64,000 nucleotides of DNA from Chloroflexia bacterium SDU3-3 (GCA_009268125.1 WBOU01000004.1:406136-470135); one strand, 5' to 3'; positions 40,041-49,723 are shown, counted from the first letter of the stretch. The notes: generated from the sequence alone by a model not told the origin. Translations and numbers: made by a program.

Positions 40041-40147
40041 TACCACGAAGACGCGAAGGTCATATCACTTTTCTCTTCACATCTTCATGCCTTCGTGGGT
40101 ATTGGCCCCTTTTGTCGCCTTGGAGTCTTGGAGTCTTGGTGGTGAAA
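40041..40147 (+). repeat. Inverted pair of CGAAG/CCAAG repeats
   Basis: TACCACGAAGACGCGAAGG (40041-40059) in plus orientation, then the minus copies ATGCCTTCGTGGG (about 40087-40099) and CGCCTTGGAGTCTTGGAGTC with TTGGTGGTGAAA (40116-40147). The pair fills the gap between the epimerase and methyltransferase genes (39881-40180). Confidence 0.8.
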
Positions 40148-40180
40148 ATGTTCTGCCGAGACGAGAAGGCATCGCCCCTG

Positions 40181-40984
40181 CTACCAGCGCCCCGCCACGG
40201 CCACCACATCGCCGCTCAGCGGGTAACGTTTGTCGGGGTCGCTAAACATCTCGCCGATCCACTCCTCCAGCTGGCGCGTGGCCTCGGCATGGATCGCCTC
40301 GGGGGTCTCCCAGTCGGAGCTGAACATGCGCGCCTCGATGATGTCGGCCATGCGCCGCACCGAGAGCGGCTGGCGCTCGTAGGTGGCCAGCGTCACCGGC
40401 TCGGCACGCGCCCCCAGCTGCCGCAGGTCGGCCACGATCACGTCGTCGGTGATCCAGCGCGGGCCTTTCTGCTCGGTGTACATGCCCATCTCGTGCAGCA
40501 GGGCGACCCAGTGGGTGCGCACCTGGCGGGGCGGGGTCTCGTCGCCGCCGTTCTCTGGCCCATCGTAGGCCGAGAGGAACACGCCGCCCGGGCGCAGCAC
40601 CCGCCGCACCTCGCGCAGCACCTCGCGGCGGTCGTCGACCAGATGCAGCACGTGGAAGGCGTACACCACATCGAACGAGGCGTCGGCAAAGGGCAGGCGC
40701 ATCGCGTCGCCCAGCGCCAGCACCGGGGTGGGCGCGTCGGCAGCCTTCTCGCCCAGGCGCGCCAGCATCCCGCGCGAGATGTCCACGCCCACAAAGCGGT
40801 CGCCGGCCTGGATGAAGGGCAGCGCGATCCTGCCCGTGCCGACCCCGATCTCAAGGATCGTGCTGCTCGCCGTGGCCCCGGTGTAGGCCAGAATCCCCGC
40901 GCGGATGCGCTCGGCGGTGCCGGGGGCGTAGCCGCGGGTCTCGTCGTAGAAGGCCACCGCTCGGTCAAAAGACACGCCAGGCAT
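40181..40984 (-). CDS. Class I SAM-dependent methyltransferase
   Basis: 267 aa. The SAM-binding motif I is ILEIGVGTGRIALPF (about residues 43-57), motif II FVGVDISRGML, then FDVVYAFHVLHLVDDRREVLREVRRVLRPGG, the typical methyltransferase-11 segment (positions about 103-133). The acceptor is unknown. The ATG at 40984 follows GGAGG. It is the third gene of a minus-strand set after the flippase-like and FAD oxidoreductase genes. Confidence 0.9.
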   Translation of the reverse strand: MPGVSFDRAVAFYDETRGYAPGTAERIRAGILAYTGATASSTILEIGVGTGRIALPFIQAGDRFVGVDISRGMLARLGEKAADAPTPVLALGDAMRLPFADASFDVVYAFHVLHLVDDRREVLREVRRVLRPGGVFLSAYDGPENGGDETPPRQVRTHWVALLHEMGMYTEQKGPRWITDDVIVADLRQLGARAEPVTLATYERQPLSVRRMADIIEARMFSSDWETPEAIHAEATRQLEEWIGEMFSDPDKRYPLSGDVVAVAGRW

Positions 40985-41050
40985 AGGTCACCTCCACCTC
41001 ATCAGAAGAGATTCCTCCAGCGGGCGGGCAGGGCGGCTGGGGCTTGCGGG

Positions 41051-42346
41051 CTAGCTCGAAGCGCGCCCCAGCAGCTCGGCGGCCACGCGCTGGCCGATCT
41101 CCACCGCAAAGTTGGTGCCGCGATCCCAGGGGTAGACCTGGCTCATGCTGGCCCAGTAGAGGCCGGGCAGCGGCGTGGCCAGCGGCGGCACGTTCTTCGA
41201 GTGGTTGACAGTGACGATCGGCTGGGCGTACGGCTCGCGGTGCACCCACACCTTGCGCACCCAGCCGCGCTCGAAGGCCGGGTTCACCCGCTTCAGCGCG
41301 GGCGTGAAGCGATCCAGCAGCTCGTCCTCGCTCAGGCGGAAGTACTCGTGGCCTGGCTCGAGGTAGTCGCCGCAGTAGACCAGGTGGTCGCCGCCGTAGT
41401 GCTCCGGCTCGATAAAGTTGGTGTGCTCCACCAGCGAGAGAAACGGGGCCTCGCTCTTCAGCATATTGATCCAGTAGATCCCGCCGGTGAGCGGCTTGGT
41501 GAGCGCCAGGGTCATCACCACCGCGCCCATGGAGCGCAGGTTGGTGAGCTGTCCCAGGTAGTCGGGCGGCAGCTGGGGGGCCAGCTTGGACAGCAGCGTG
41601 GGCGAGCCGGTGACGATCACGCGGTCGACATCCTGCTCGGCCAGGCCGCGCGCGCGCACCCGCCAGCCGCCGCCAGGCAGCGGCTCCAGCGCCTCTACCG
41701 GCGTGCCCAGCGTCACCTGCACGCCCTGCCGCTGCACGTGGGCCAGCAGGCCATCCACGAAGCCCTGGAAGCCGCCCTTGTAGTAGCCCAGCTTGAAGCT
41801 GCGCGTCTTCATGCGCGCCCACAGCCAGGCCATGTTCACCTGATCGACATAGGGGCCAAACTTGCCCTCCAGCATCGGTCGCCAGATCGTCTCGTAGACG
41901 GCCTTGCCCGCCCACTTGCGGGTCCACTCGGCGGCGGTCACCTGCTCCAGCCCGCGCCAGTTGTTCGTCACGAACTTCAGGTACGCGCCGGTCATGCCGA
42001 AGCGGATGCGGTCGAGGAAGGGCATGCCGGGGAAGCTCAGGATGGGCAGCACGCCATCCAGCGCGTAGGCCCGCCCGTTCCACCACTGGCCCGAGACCGG
42101 GCCGCGGAAGAACAGCGCGTCCTCCAGCCCGATCTCCTTGGTCAGGTCGATGATCGCCTTGTCGGTGGTGAAGATGTGGTGGTAGAAGCGCTCCAGCGGC
42201 CACTCCCAGCGCTCGTCGCGGAAGCCCGAGGCTAGGCCGCCAGCCACCCCGGCGGCCTCCACCACCGACACGCTATGGCCAGCCTTGGCCAGCTCGTTTG
42301 CTGCGGCTAGGCCAGCGATGCCCGCGCCGACAATCAGAATCTTCAT
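41051..42346 (-). CDS. FAD-dependent amine oxidase-type oxidoreductase
   Basis: 431 aa. The dinucleotide-binding motif KILIVGAGIAGLAAANELAKAG starts at residue 2 and is followed by SVVEAAGVAGGLAS, as in protoporphyrinogen oxidase, phytoene desaturase and UDP-galactopyranose mutase relatives. The C-terminal GLYWASMSQVYPWDRGTNFAVEIG is the FAD-contacting end. The reaction is not known; carotenoid, sterol-like or sugar-nucleotide substrates are possible. I chose the ATG at 42346 directly before KILIVG; an upstream frame adds 12 unrelated residues. Confidence 0.87.
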   Translation of the reverse strand: MKILIVGAGIAGLAAANELAKAGHSVSVVEAAGVAGGLASGFRDERWEWPLERFYHHIFTTDKAIIDLTKEIGLEDALFFRGPVSGQWWNGRAYALDGVLPILSFPGMPFLDRIRFGMTGAYLKFVTNNWRGLEQVTAAEWTRKWAGKAVYETIWRPMLEGKFGPYVDQVNMAWLWARMKTRSFKLGYYKGGFQGFVDGLLAHVQRQGVQVTLGTPVEALEPLPGGGWRVRARGLAEQDVDRVIVTGSPTLLSKLAPQLPPDYLGQLTNLRSMGAVVMTLALTKPLTGGIYWINMLKSEAPFLSLVEHTNFIEPEHYGGDHLVYCGDYLEPGHEYFRLSEDELLDRFTPALKRVNPAFERGWVRKVWVHREPYAQPIVTVNHSKNVPPLATPLPGLYWASMSQVYPWDRGTNFAVEIGQRVAAELLGRASS

Positions 42347-42394
42347 AGAAGCCCCATCATCTATCAGCTGGCTGCGCAGCAAGAAGCGCAGCAG

Positions 42395-43411
42395 TTAGGA
42401 AGAATGCTCAGAAGCCTGCATGGCACGGCGCTCCTCGACGGCGCGGTCCATATCCTTCCAGCCCACCTGCTCGACAAACATGTAGAACGCGCCCAGCAGC
42501 GTGATCGGCAGCCAGAGCGCCACGTGCAGCACCAGCGTGTAGCCCGTGGCCAGCGCCTTGGGCACGCCATAGGTGCCTAGGATGGCGATGCCAGGCGCAT
42601 CGAAGGTGCCCACATAGCCGGGGGTGGATGGCAGCGTGGTGGCCAGATTCACCACCGCCGTCATCAGCATCAGCACGTAGAACGGCGCGTGGAAGCCCGG
42701 GAAGGCAAAGGCCACCAGCCAGTACTTGGTGGTCTCGGTCAGCCAGATCAGCGTGGAGGTGAGGAAGATGAAGAATAGGTCGCGCGGGCTGCGCAGCGAC
42801 TGGAGGCCCTCGATAAACTTGTCGAACACGCCGTGGAAGGCCTCGCGCAGGCGCGCGGGCACCACGCGATCGACAAACCAGCCGTACACCCGCTTCATGC
42901 GCTGGGGGCGGGCGGCCAGCGCCAAAAACACCAGCAGCGCCCCAATGAAGACCACGCTGAACACCGTGACAAGCTGGGTGTAGATCGGGTCCAGCTCGAT
43001 GAACGGCAGGGTGACAAACACGAACAGCAGCATCACCAGGCCGTCGAACAGCCGCTCCAGCACCACCGTGGCCAGGCTGGCGCTCACCGGCACACCCTCT
43101 TTGCGGCGCAGCACATAGGATCGCAGCACCTCGCCGGCGCGGGCGGGGTAGATGTTGTTGCCCATGTAGCCGATCACCACCACCGGGAACAGGCGGCGGA
43201 TGGGCACCGGCGCGATGTGGCGCAGCATATAGTGCCAGCGCCAGGTGCGCACCCACACCGCCACAAAGTAGATCGCCACGCCTGGGATGATCCACCAGTA
43301 GTTGGCGTGGCTCAGAGTCTCCCAGAAATGCTGCAGATCAAGGCCGCGCAGCGCCAGCCACATAAAGACGGCGCTGATCACAACGCCGAGCCAAAACTTC
43401 CAGCTTCGCAA
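42395..43411 (-). CDS. Flippase-like membrane protein (LPG synthase TM/UPF0104 family)
   Basis: 338 aa with about eight membrane helices. Family motifs are LRGLDLQHFWETL, GYMGNNIYPARAGEVLRSYVL (about residues 80-100) and LPSTPGYVGTFDAPGIAIL, typical of the lysylphosphatidylglycerol synthase transmembrane and AglD-like group. The start is a TTG at 43411, seven bases after GGAGG; no ATG fits. It is the first gene of the minus-strand cluster and may move a lipid-linked molecule across the membrane. Confidence 0.9.
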   Translation of the reverse strand: MRSWKFWLGVVISAVFMWLALRGLDLQHFWETLSHANYWWIIPGVAIYFVAVWVRTWRWHYMLRHIAPVPIRRLFPVVVIGYMGNNIYPARAGEVLRSYVLRRKEGVPVSASLATVVLERLFDGLVMLLFVFVTLPFIELDPIYTQLVTVFSVVFIGALLVFLALAARPQRMKRVYGWFVDRVVPARLREAFHGVFDKFIEGLQSLRSPRDLFFIFLTSTLIWLTETTKYWLVAFAFPGFHAPFYVLMLMTAVVNLATTLPSTPGYVGTFDAPGIAILGTYGVPKALATGYTLVLHVALWLPITLLGAFYMFVEQVGWKDMDRAVEERRAMQASEHSS

Positions 43412-43587
43412 AGATACGCCTCCAATGCGCTGTCAGCTCACGCCCGACTGATGCAGCGGCCAATCGTAAGAAGGGACAAGGGCACAGACTGGGCGCATGA
43501 TACGCGTAGGCTGCGAGGCTTGTCAAAAACGCATGTGCACCGTAGGGCCTACGCGTTCTCGAAATGGCGCAGCCACGGAGGTTGTTT

Positions 43588-43701
43588 CCCACCAAGGCTC
43601 CAAGACTCCAAGTTTCTGAAGAGACCGATTCACCACGAAGTCGCGAAGTCGCGAAGCGGGCAAAAGAGCCGATTCACCACCAAGACTCCAAGGCTCCAAG
43701 A
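43588..43701 (+). repeat. Three CCAAG/CGAAG repeats in plus orientation
   Basis: CCCACCAAGGCTCCAAGACT (43588-43612), CACCACGAAGTCGCGAAGTC (43631-43656) and TTCACCACCAAGACTCCAAG (from 43673 to 43701). The last two share the lead-in GACCGATTCA or GCCGATTCA. They stand directly before the roughly 200-bp dispersed repeat. Confidence 0.85.
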
Positions 43702-43743
43702 TTGGAAAGAGCAGGTGAACGCACGACGAAGGAAAACCTTACG

Positions 43744-43940
43744 CACCTGGCCCATGCGGCGAAGGTGCTGCGACGGCCAGCTGGCCATATGCACAAACAC
43801 CAGCCACCAGCAAGCGGCATAGCAACGCCCAAAATTGGGGGTTCCAAGGGGGCGATGCCCCCTGGTGGGGTTCCTAGGGGCTAGCCCCTAGGTGCCGCCC
43901 GCGCAGGGCATCCACCCAGTAACCAACCACCGCCGCCATA
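43744..43940 (+). repeat. Dispersed repeat of about 200 bp, copy A
   Basis: It starts CACCTGGCCCATGCGGCGAA and ends near ACCACCGCCGCCATAAACG. Clear similarity to 61466-61660 runs over the whole length, including GGCCATATGCAC, TTGGGGGTTCCAAGGGGGC and CCGCCCGCGCAGGGCATCCA. It contains the perfect 20-bp palindrome centred at 43882 (CCTAGGGGCT and its complement) and the hairpin CCAAGGGGGC/GCCCCCTGG. Both copies follow a CCAAG repeat at a similar distance. Nothing coding is seen. Confidence 0.85.
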
Positions 43941-44050
43941 AACGAAGGCGCACCCTGCCCGAATCAGCGACAACACATACTTTCACCAGCAACGCCTCGG
44001 AAACCCATAGAAAACCATGTAAAGGCTGGCCCTGGTGCGCCGCCCGCGCG

Positions 44051-45826
44051 CTAGCGGCCAGGGCGGCGCGGGCGCACGGCCCACAGCGCCACCAGCGCCG
44101 CCGCGCCCCAGGCCCACCACGCATCGGCGGCGAAGCCATGCACCCGCAGCACAGCGCCGCCCACGAACAGCCCTGCAGACACCACCCCCGCCGAAAGGCT
44201 AGCCACCGCCCGCTCTAGGCCGAACATGCCGCGCTCTAGGCGGCCAAAATCTACCCGCATCTGCAGTTCGCCCCGGTTGGCCGCCTTGTAGTAGGCGTCC
44301 ATCTCCTTGGGCAGGGCCAGCGCTGCTTGGCCCAGCGCGCCCAGCTCCTGGCGCACCCGCTCGGCCAGGTTCAGCTCGCGCTGCTGGCGGGCGATCAGCT
44401 CCTGCGCGAAGGGGCGGGTCAGCGCGAACAGGTTCACGTCGGGGTACAGCCCGGTGGTGATCCCGCTCACCAGGGCCACGGCGCGGCCCAGGTAGATCAG
44501 ATCCTGCGGCAGCTGGAAGGGCAGGTCGCGCACCAGGTGCTCGACATCGGCGAACACATTTTCCACATCCATATTGGTCAGCTCGCGGATGCTGCGGTCG
44601 TAGGTGTGGCGCAGCACGATCTGGATGGCCCGCACGATCTGGCCGCGATCCGCGCCGGGGCGGATGATCCCGCCCATGTCCAGCGCCTCCACCATCTTGG
44701 CCGCATCGTTGGTGGCCACGCCGATAATGCCCTCGCGCAGCGCCCGCATGAGCGCCGGGGTGATGCGGCCCACCATGCCCAGGTCGATAAAGATCAGGGT
44801 GTAGGGCGTGGCCACGCCAGGCGCGGGCGGGGCCTCGGGGCGCACAAACAGGTTGCCGGGGTGCGGGTCGGCGTGGAACAGGCCATCCAGAAAGAACTGC
44901 TTCTGGTAGGCCTTGTTGAAGCGCTCGGCCAGCTCGGCGCGGTCGATGCCCGCCGCCTCCAGCGCCGCGTAATCGTGGATCTTAACCCCGCTGATCCGCT
45001 CCATCACCAGCAGCTGCTTGGTAGAGTGCTCGCGGTATGGCTCGGGCACGTACACCCCGGCCACCTCGGCGAAGTTGGCGCGGAACTGGATGGCGTTCTC
45101 GGCCTCCAGCTCGTAGTCCAGCTCCTGGCGCAGCACCCTGGCGAACTCCTGGAACAGCGCGGGCAGGTCGGCGCGGCGCTTGATCAGCGGGTAGTTCTTG
45201 ATGATCTGCACGGCGGCGCTCACCGCGCTCAGGTCCACATCGATGATCTCGGCGATCTGGGGGCGCTGGAGCTTCACCGCCGCCGCGCGGCCATCGTGCA
45301 GCTGGGCGAAGTAGACCTGGCCGATCGAGGCCGCCGCCACCGCCTGGGTGTCGAAGCTGGCGAACACATCCTCGGGCGGGCGGCCCAGCTCGCGGGCCAG
45401 GCGGTGGCGCATCACATTCCAGGGCGCGGGCGGCACCTCATCCTGCAGCCCGGCCAATTCGTCGGTGATGCTGGCGGGCAGGATGTCGGCGCGGCTGCTG
45501 AGGAACTGGCCCAGCTTGATCAGCACGCCGCCCTGGGCCACGGCCAGCGCGCGGAAGTCGCGGGCCGCCTTGGCCCAGCGCCGCAGCGCGCTGCGTTGGG
45601 CATACCAGCGAGTCAGCGGCGTGCGGTTGCCGAGGATATCGAAGAAGAAAACGTGGATGATGATCCCCAGAAAAAACAGGAAGGTGCGCAGAAAGCGCCT
45701 GCGCCGCCTGAGCGGGCGATCGAGCGCGGCGGGGCGCGCAGAAACAATCGTTGTGGCCATGGACCCCATGAATTTCTGGGCACTGCCAGTGCCCCTTGGC
45801 GAATCTCCGACTGCCTTACCATTCAT
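44051..45826 (-). CDS. AarF/UbiB (ABC1) family kinase-like protein
   Basis: 591-aa member of the atypical kinase family tied to quinone or lipid metabolism. The signature KLGQFLSSRADILPASITDELAGLQDEVPP (about residues 105-134) is the KxGQ region. VAAASIGQVYFAQLHDGRAAAVKLQRP is the Ala-rich nucleotide loop with the lysine. FHADPHPGNLFVRP is the catalytic loop, and FIDLGMVGRI is the metal-binding DxG-like segment. Two membrane helices end the protein (about 535-580). The start is uncertain: ATG at 45826, or inner ATGs at 45769 and 45760 just before the conserved part; none has a good ribosome binding site. Confidence 0.88.
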   Translation of the reverse strand: MNGKAVGDSPRGTGSAQKFMGSMATTIVSARPAALDRPLRRRRRFLRTFLFFLGIIIHVFFFDILGNRTPLTRWYAQRSALRRWAKAARDFRALAVAQGGVLIKLGQFLSSRADILPASITDELAGLQDEVPPAPWNVMRHRLARELGRPPEDVFASFDTQAVAAASIGQVYFAQLHDGRAAAVKLQRPQIAEIIDVDLSAVSAAVQIIKNYPLIKRRADLPALFQEFARVLRQELDYELEAENAIQFRANFAEVAGVYVPEPYREHSTKQLLVMERISGVKIHDYAALEAAGIDRAELAERFNKAYQKQFFLDGLFHADPHPGNLFVRPEAPPAPGVATPYTLIFIDLGMVGRITPALMRALREGIIGVATNDAAKMVEALDMGGIIRPGADRGQIVRAIQIVLRHTYDRSIRELTNMDVENVFADVEHLVRDLPFQLPQDLIYLGRAVALVSGITTGLYPDVNLFALTRPFAQELIARQQRELNLAERVRQELGALGQAALALPKEMDAYYKAANRGELQMRVDFGRLERGMFGLERAVASLSAGVVSAGLFVGGAVLRVHGFAADAWWAWGAAALVALWAVRPRRPGR

Positions 45827-45919
45827 TGCTGCTATAGATCAGCACCAAATCGCCAAAAAAGTGCTAGAATTGGCATCCATATCCGAGGATTTTCGAAGGA
45901 GCATGCCAGTACCGATATC

Positions 45920-45949
45920 TTGACAGAAGATCCTCTTTACAGGTATGAT
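45920..45949 (+). promoter_or_regulatory. Promoter of rny
   Basis: TTGACA (45920-45925), an 18-bp spacer and TATGAT (45944-45949), about 100 bases upstream of the rny start codon. Confidence 0.75.
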
Positions 45950-46058
45950 ACCAGCACTTACCTGATTCTCATCTCGTGCATTCCTACAAGCTCACCGTAA
46001 GGCGACACGCGGAATGCGTGCCGTTTGCGGCACCTTAACAAGTTCATAGGAGGCTAAC

Positions 46059-47594
46059 GTGCCCACTGAGCTCATTACGTCTTTGATCGGGCTTATCGTC
46101 GGCCTGGCGATAGGCGTGGTCACTGGCATTTTCACTTTTCGCAACGCCGTAGCCACCCGCCAGCGCGAGGCCGAATCGCAGGCGAAGCTACAACTCGAAG
46201 CCGCCCGGGCCGAGCAGAAGGATATCATCCTTCAGGCCAAGGACGAGGCGCTGCGGATCCGCAACGAGGCCGAGGACCAGATCCGCGAGGCCCGCACCGC
46301 GCTCACCAAACAGGAGGAGCGGCTCCAGCGCAAAGAGGAGAACCTCGACCGCAAGCTGGAGGGCCTGGAGCGCCGCGAGCGCCAGCTCCAGAACCGCGAG
46401 CGGCAGATAGAACAGCTCCATCAGGAGGCCGAGCTGCTGCATGGGCAGCAGCGGGCCGAGCTTGAGCGCATCTCTGCGCTTAGTCAGGAGGATGCTCGCA
46501 ACATCATTCTTCAGAAGGTGGAGGCAGAAACCCGCGACGAGTCAGCACGCCGGATCCGCGAGATCGAGCGTGCCGCCACCGAGGACGCTGACCGGCGCGC
46601 CCGCAAGATCATCGGGCTTGCCATCCAGCGCAGCGCCTCGGAGTATGTCGCCGAGGTGACGGTCTCGACCGTCGCCCTCCCAGGCGAGGAGCTCAAGGGC
46701 CGCATCATCGGACGCGAGGGCCGCAACATCCGCGCGTTCGAGCAGATCAGCGGTGTCGATATCATTGTCGATGACACCCCCGAGGCTGTGACCCTGTCAT
46801 GTCACGACCCGGTTCGGCGCGAGGTCGCCCGGATCGCCCTGATAAAGCTGCTGAAGGATGGCCGCATCCACCCCGCTCGCATCGAGGAGGTAATCGCCAA
46901 GACCCAGCAGGAGATCGACCAGATCATGCGGGAGGAGGGCGAGCGCATTGCCCACGACGCCAATGTGATGGGCCTACACCCCGATCTGATCAAGCTGCTC
47001 GGGCGGCTGAAATACCGCACGAGCTATGGGCAGAATGTGCTCCAGCACTCGCTGGAGTGCTCCTTGCTGGCGGCGCATATGGCCGCCGAGCTTGGGGCCA
47101 ACATCAACGTCGCCAAGACCGCGGCGTTACTGCATGATATCGGCAAGGCCGTGGACCACGAGGTCCAGGGGCCGCACGCGCTGATAGGTGCAGATATCGC
47201 TCGGCGTCTGGGGCGTTCCCCCGCGATCGTGCACGCGATCGCGGCGCACCACAACGATGAGGAACCGCAATCGGTTGAAGCGTTCCTGGTGCAGGCAGCC
47301 GACGCTATCTCAGGCGGTCGCCCTGGCGCACGCCGCGAGACCATCGACCTCTACATCAAGCGGCTGGAAGCGCTTGAGACCGTGGCCACCTCGTTCACAG
47401 GTGTCCAGCGCGCCTACGCCATCCAGGCGGGGCGCGAGGTCCGCATCCTCGTCCAGCCCGATTCGATCGACGATCTTGGCAGCATTCACCTCGCTCGTGA
47501 TGTCGCGAAAAAGATCGAGGAGAGCCTTCAGTATCCCGGACAGATCAAAGTTACGGTTGTCCGCGAGACGAGGGCGGTCGATTACGCTCGCTAG
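46059..47594 (+). CDS. rny: Ribonuclease Y
   Basis: 511-aa membrane-anchored endoribonuclease that starts mRNA decay. One N-terminal membrane helix (residues 5-27), a long coiled coil (about 30-190, rich in Glu, Arg and Gln), a KH RNA-binding domain with [20 protein letters not shown] (about 205-225), and an HD phosphohydrolase domain with [13 protein letters not shown] (about 350) and AHHNDEE. The length matches the family. It has its own promoter and is followed by spoVS, as in Bacillus, but without the ymdB gene often found between them. Confidence 0.96.
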   Translation: MPTELITSLIGLIVGLAIGVVTGIFTFRNAVATRQREAESQAKLQLEAARAEQKDIILQAKDEALRIRNEAEDQIREARTALTKQEERLQRKEENLDRKLEGLERRERQLQNRERQIEQLHQEAELLHGQQRAELERISALSQEDARNIILQKVEAETRDESARRIREIERAATEDADRRARKIIGLAIQRSASEYVAEVTVSTVALPGEELKGRIIGREGRNIRAFEQISGVDIIVDDTPEAVTLSCHDPVRREVARIALIKLLKDGRIHPARIEEVIAKTQQEIDQIMREEGERIAHDANVMGLHPDLIKLLGRLKYRTSYGQNVLQHSLECSLLAAHMAAELGANINVAKTAALLHDIGKAVDHEVQGPHALIGADIARRLGRSPAIVHAIAAHHNDEEPQSVEAFLVQAADAISGGRPGARRETIDLYIKRLEALETVATSFTGVQRAYAIQAGREVRILVQPDSIDDLGSIHLARDVAKKIEESLQYPGQIKVTVVRETRAVDYAR

Positions 47595-47710
47595 GCGATT
47601 CGCAGGCGTGAGTCGGGGCACAGATCGTGCTCTTCATCCCTACTAGCGATGTAGGCGAACGCCGGGGCAATATCCGTTCATCCCATTGTGTCAATTGAGG
47701 AGTCTGAACT

Positions 47711-48127
47711 ATGGGCCTGGACACCTATGACCCGGAGACTTTCGGCTCGGCAACACCCTTGTCAACGCCTTCACAGGAGGAACGCATGGCTACAAACACA
47801 TCCCAAGCAACACCGCTGGCCCGTGCGGTCGGCGCGAGCGGCCAGCCGGCCGCCGAGCGCCACAGCGCCGAGGTTCTGAAGGTTTCGACCCGCTCACGCC
47901 CGAGCGCGGTGGCCGGCGCTATCGCTGGCGTCATCCGCGACAGCGGCATGGCCGAGGTTCAGTCGATCGGCGCAGGCGCGACCAACCAGGCCATCAAGGC
48001 CGTGGCGATCGCCCGCAGCTACCTCAACGAGGAGGGCATCGATATCGTCTGCGTGCCCTCATTTATCGACGTGGCCATTGATGAAGAGGAGCGCACCGCC
48101 ATTCGCCTGCTGGTAGAGCGCCGCTAG
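47711..48127 (+). CDS. spoVS: Stage V sporulation protein S family
   Basis: The last 86 residues are a full SpoVS domain, an Alba-like putative nucleic-acid-binding fold: VLKVSTRSRPSAVAGAIAGV, SIGAGATNQAIKAVAIARSY and VCVPSFIDVAIDEEERTAIR. Two in-frame starts each have a ribosome binding site: ATG at 47711 (GAGGAG, 138 aa) and ATG at 47786 (AGGAGG five bases upstream, 113 aa). The second has the stronger site, and the extra 25 residues are low in conservation, so the shorter form may be the main product. SpoVS occurs in many bacteria that do not sporulate. It follows rny and ends at a good terminator. Confidence 0.92.
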   Translation: MGLDTYDPETFGSATPLSTPSQEERMATNTSQATPLARAVGASGQPAAERHSAEVLKVSTRSRPSAVAGAIAGVIRDSGMAEVQSIGAGATNQAIKAVAIARSYLNEEGIDIVCVPSFIDVAIDEEERTAIRLLVERR

Positions 48128-48148
48128 CCTCCCCCCATACAAAAGAAG

Positions 48149-48180
48149 ACGCCGGACAGCTATGCTGCCCGGCGTTTTTT
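48149..48180 (+). terminator. Intrinsic terminator after spoVS
   Basis: Stem ACGCCGG/CCGGCGT (48149-48155 with 48169-48175), continued inside by CAGC/GCTG, then six T residues. Confidence 0.9.
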
Positions 48181-48196
48181 GTGCCCGAAGCGGCGG

Positions 48197-48460
48197 CTAG
48201 CCGCGCTGGCGGCTGGCCACCACCACCGCCACCATCAGGCCGGCGGTCATGCCGCCGCCCATGTTGAGTACATCGGGCAGGGGGATGGCGCCCGCTAGCA
48301 GCGGAGCACCCAGCGCGAGCGCCATCCAGGGCACCCACGACGGGATGAGCAGCAGCCGCTTGGTGCGCTCGGAGAGCTTGGATGTGCTGATGGCACGGAT
48401 CGTGGCGAGAAAACCGATCACGGCGACAACGATGGCAAAGACGATAGAGGGCGTAAACAT
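48197..48460 (-). CDS. Small membrane protein, 87 aa
   Basis: Two or three hydrophobic helices (MFTPSIVFAIVVAVIGFLAT, then WVPWMALALGAPLLAGAIPL and MTAGLMVAVVVAS) separated by a basic loop (SKLSERTKRLL). The ATG at 48460 follows AAGGAG. I do not recognise the family. It converges on spoVS with only the terminator between them. Confidence 0.65.
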   Translation of the reverse strand: MFTPSIVFAIVVAVIGFLATIRAISTSKLSERTKRLLLIPSWVPWMALALGAPLLAGAIPLPDVLNMGGGMTAGLMVAVVVASRQRG

Positions 48461-48576
48461 AATCAAAGGCTCCTTTCACAGCTAGCCCTATTGTAGCAGG
48501 TCATGGCGGGCCTGCACGCTGCCCGATCTAGGCTTTCGGTCCTGTCATGGCATGCCCATGCGGCACCGCTGGCCCG

Positions 48577-48602
48577 GCGGCAAGCACCCGGGTGCTTGCC
48601 GC
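48577..48602 (+). repeat. 26-bp perfect palindrome
   Basis: GCGGCAAGCACCC (48577-48589) is directly followed by its reverse complement, with no loop base. It lies in the divergent gap between the small membrane protein and the EEP-family gene and could be an operator or a cruciform site. Confidence 0.7.
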
Positions 48603-48698
48603 ACCAGCCGAACGATGCTACTGTACCCCTTGCGAACTATCCGCCCCGGCGCTGCGCGTGTGCACTGTCGCCCATAGCCTCGCCACTACAACAAGCCT

Positions 48699-49709
48699 AT
48701 GAGACGACAAACCATGCTCGCCCGCGCCCTCTCGGTGGGGGGCACGGCCTACTGCGCCGCGCTGGTGGCCGCCGAGGCGCTGAGCGCGCTGGGCGTGCGC
48801 CCCTGGTGGCTGGCGATCGCCCACGATGTGCTCGCGCCCATCCTGTTCGCGCCTGTGGCCGCGCTGGGCCTGCTGGCCCTAGCGCTGCGCATGCGCGCGC
48901 TGGGGGCGGCGGTGGCCGCCGCCGCGCTGGCCTTCGCGCTGGCCTTCCAGGCCGCGCTGGTACCTCCCAGCCCCACCGCGCCCACCGCACCCGCACGGCA
49001 GCTGCGCGTGGCCACCTACAACCAGCTGATCGCCAACACCCAGATCGACACGATGCTGGCAACCATACGCAGGCAGGACGCCGACCTAGTGGCCATCCAG
49101 GAGCTGTCGCACGACCTCGCCGCCGCCATCCAGCGCGACATGGCGGGAGAGTACCCCTACCAATGGCTCGTGCCATCGTACAACGCCGATGGGCTAGGCC
49201 TGATCAGCCGCTACCCGCTGGACCGGCAGGAGCAGGCCAGCGCCTACCGCGGGCTGCGCGCGGTCATCCACGTGGATGGCGCGCTAATCACGGTGGTGAA
49301 CGTGCACCCGCACATCCCATTCGCGGCCAGCGGTATCCGCAGGCCCAGCGACGTGCTGCGTGCGCTGGCCAGCTACGGCACCAGCCCGCGCCAGGGCGAG
49401 ATCGAGGCCCTGGTGGCTATGGCCAGCCAGGTGCCGGGGCCGATGATCGTGCTGGGCGACTTCAACACCAGCGACCGCGACCCGCTGTACGCGCAGCTTG
49501 CTGCTGTATTTCACGACTCGTACCGCCAATCTTCGTGGGGCTTCGGGGCGACCTTCCCCAGCCCGCAGTCGGACATGCTGCCCTTCCCGATCGTGCGCAT
49601 CGACTATATCTGGCTGCGCGGGCCGCTGGCGGCTATCGCAAGCCAGGTCGACTGCGACAGCGGGGGGTCGGACCACTGCCTGTATGTGGCCGACGTAGCG
49701 CTGCCCTAG
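48699..49709 (+). CDS. Membrane-anchored endonuclease/exonuclease/phosphatase (EEP) family protein
   Basis: 336 aa. Three hydrophobic helices (about residues 12-90) precede an EEP domain (about 102-335). The catalytic motifs are in order: LRVATYNQ, LVAIQELS (metal-binding Glu), NVHPHIPF, VLGDFNTSDRDP, RIDYIWLRG and GGSDHCLYVADV. The domain probably faces outward and cleaves a phosphodiester in nucleic acid or lipid; the substrate is unknown. ATG at 48699. The 21-bp tandem array begins 15 bases after the stop. Confidence 0.87.
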   Translation: MRRQTMLARALSVGGTAYCAALVAAEALSALGVRPWWLAIAHDVLAPILFAPVAALGLLALALRMRALGAAVAAAALAFALAFQAALVPPSPTAPTAPARQLRVATYNQLIANTQIDTMLATIRRQDADLVAIQELSHDLAAAIQRDMAGEYPYQWLVPSYNADGLGLISRYPLDRQEQASAYRGLRAVIHVDGALITVVNVHPHIPFAASGIRRPSDVLRALASYGTSPRQGEIEALVAMASQVPGPMIVLGDFNTSDRDPLYAQLAAVFHDSYRQSSWGFGATFPSPQSDMLPFPIVRIDYIWLRGPLAAIASQVDCDSGGSDHCLYVADVALP

Positions 49710-49723
49710 CTGTATGGGGCACG

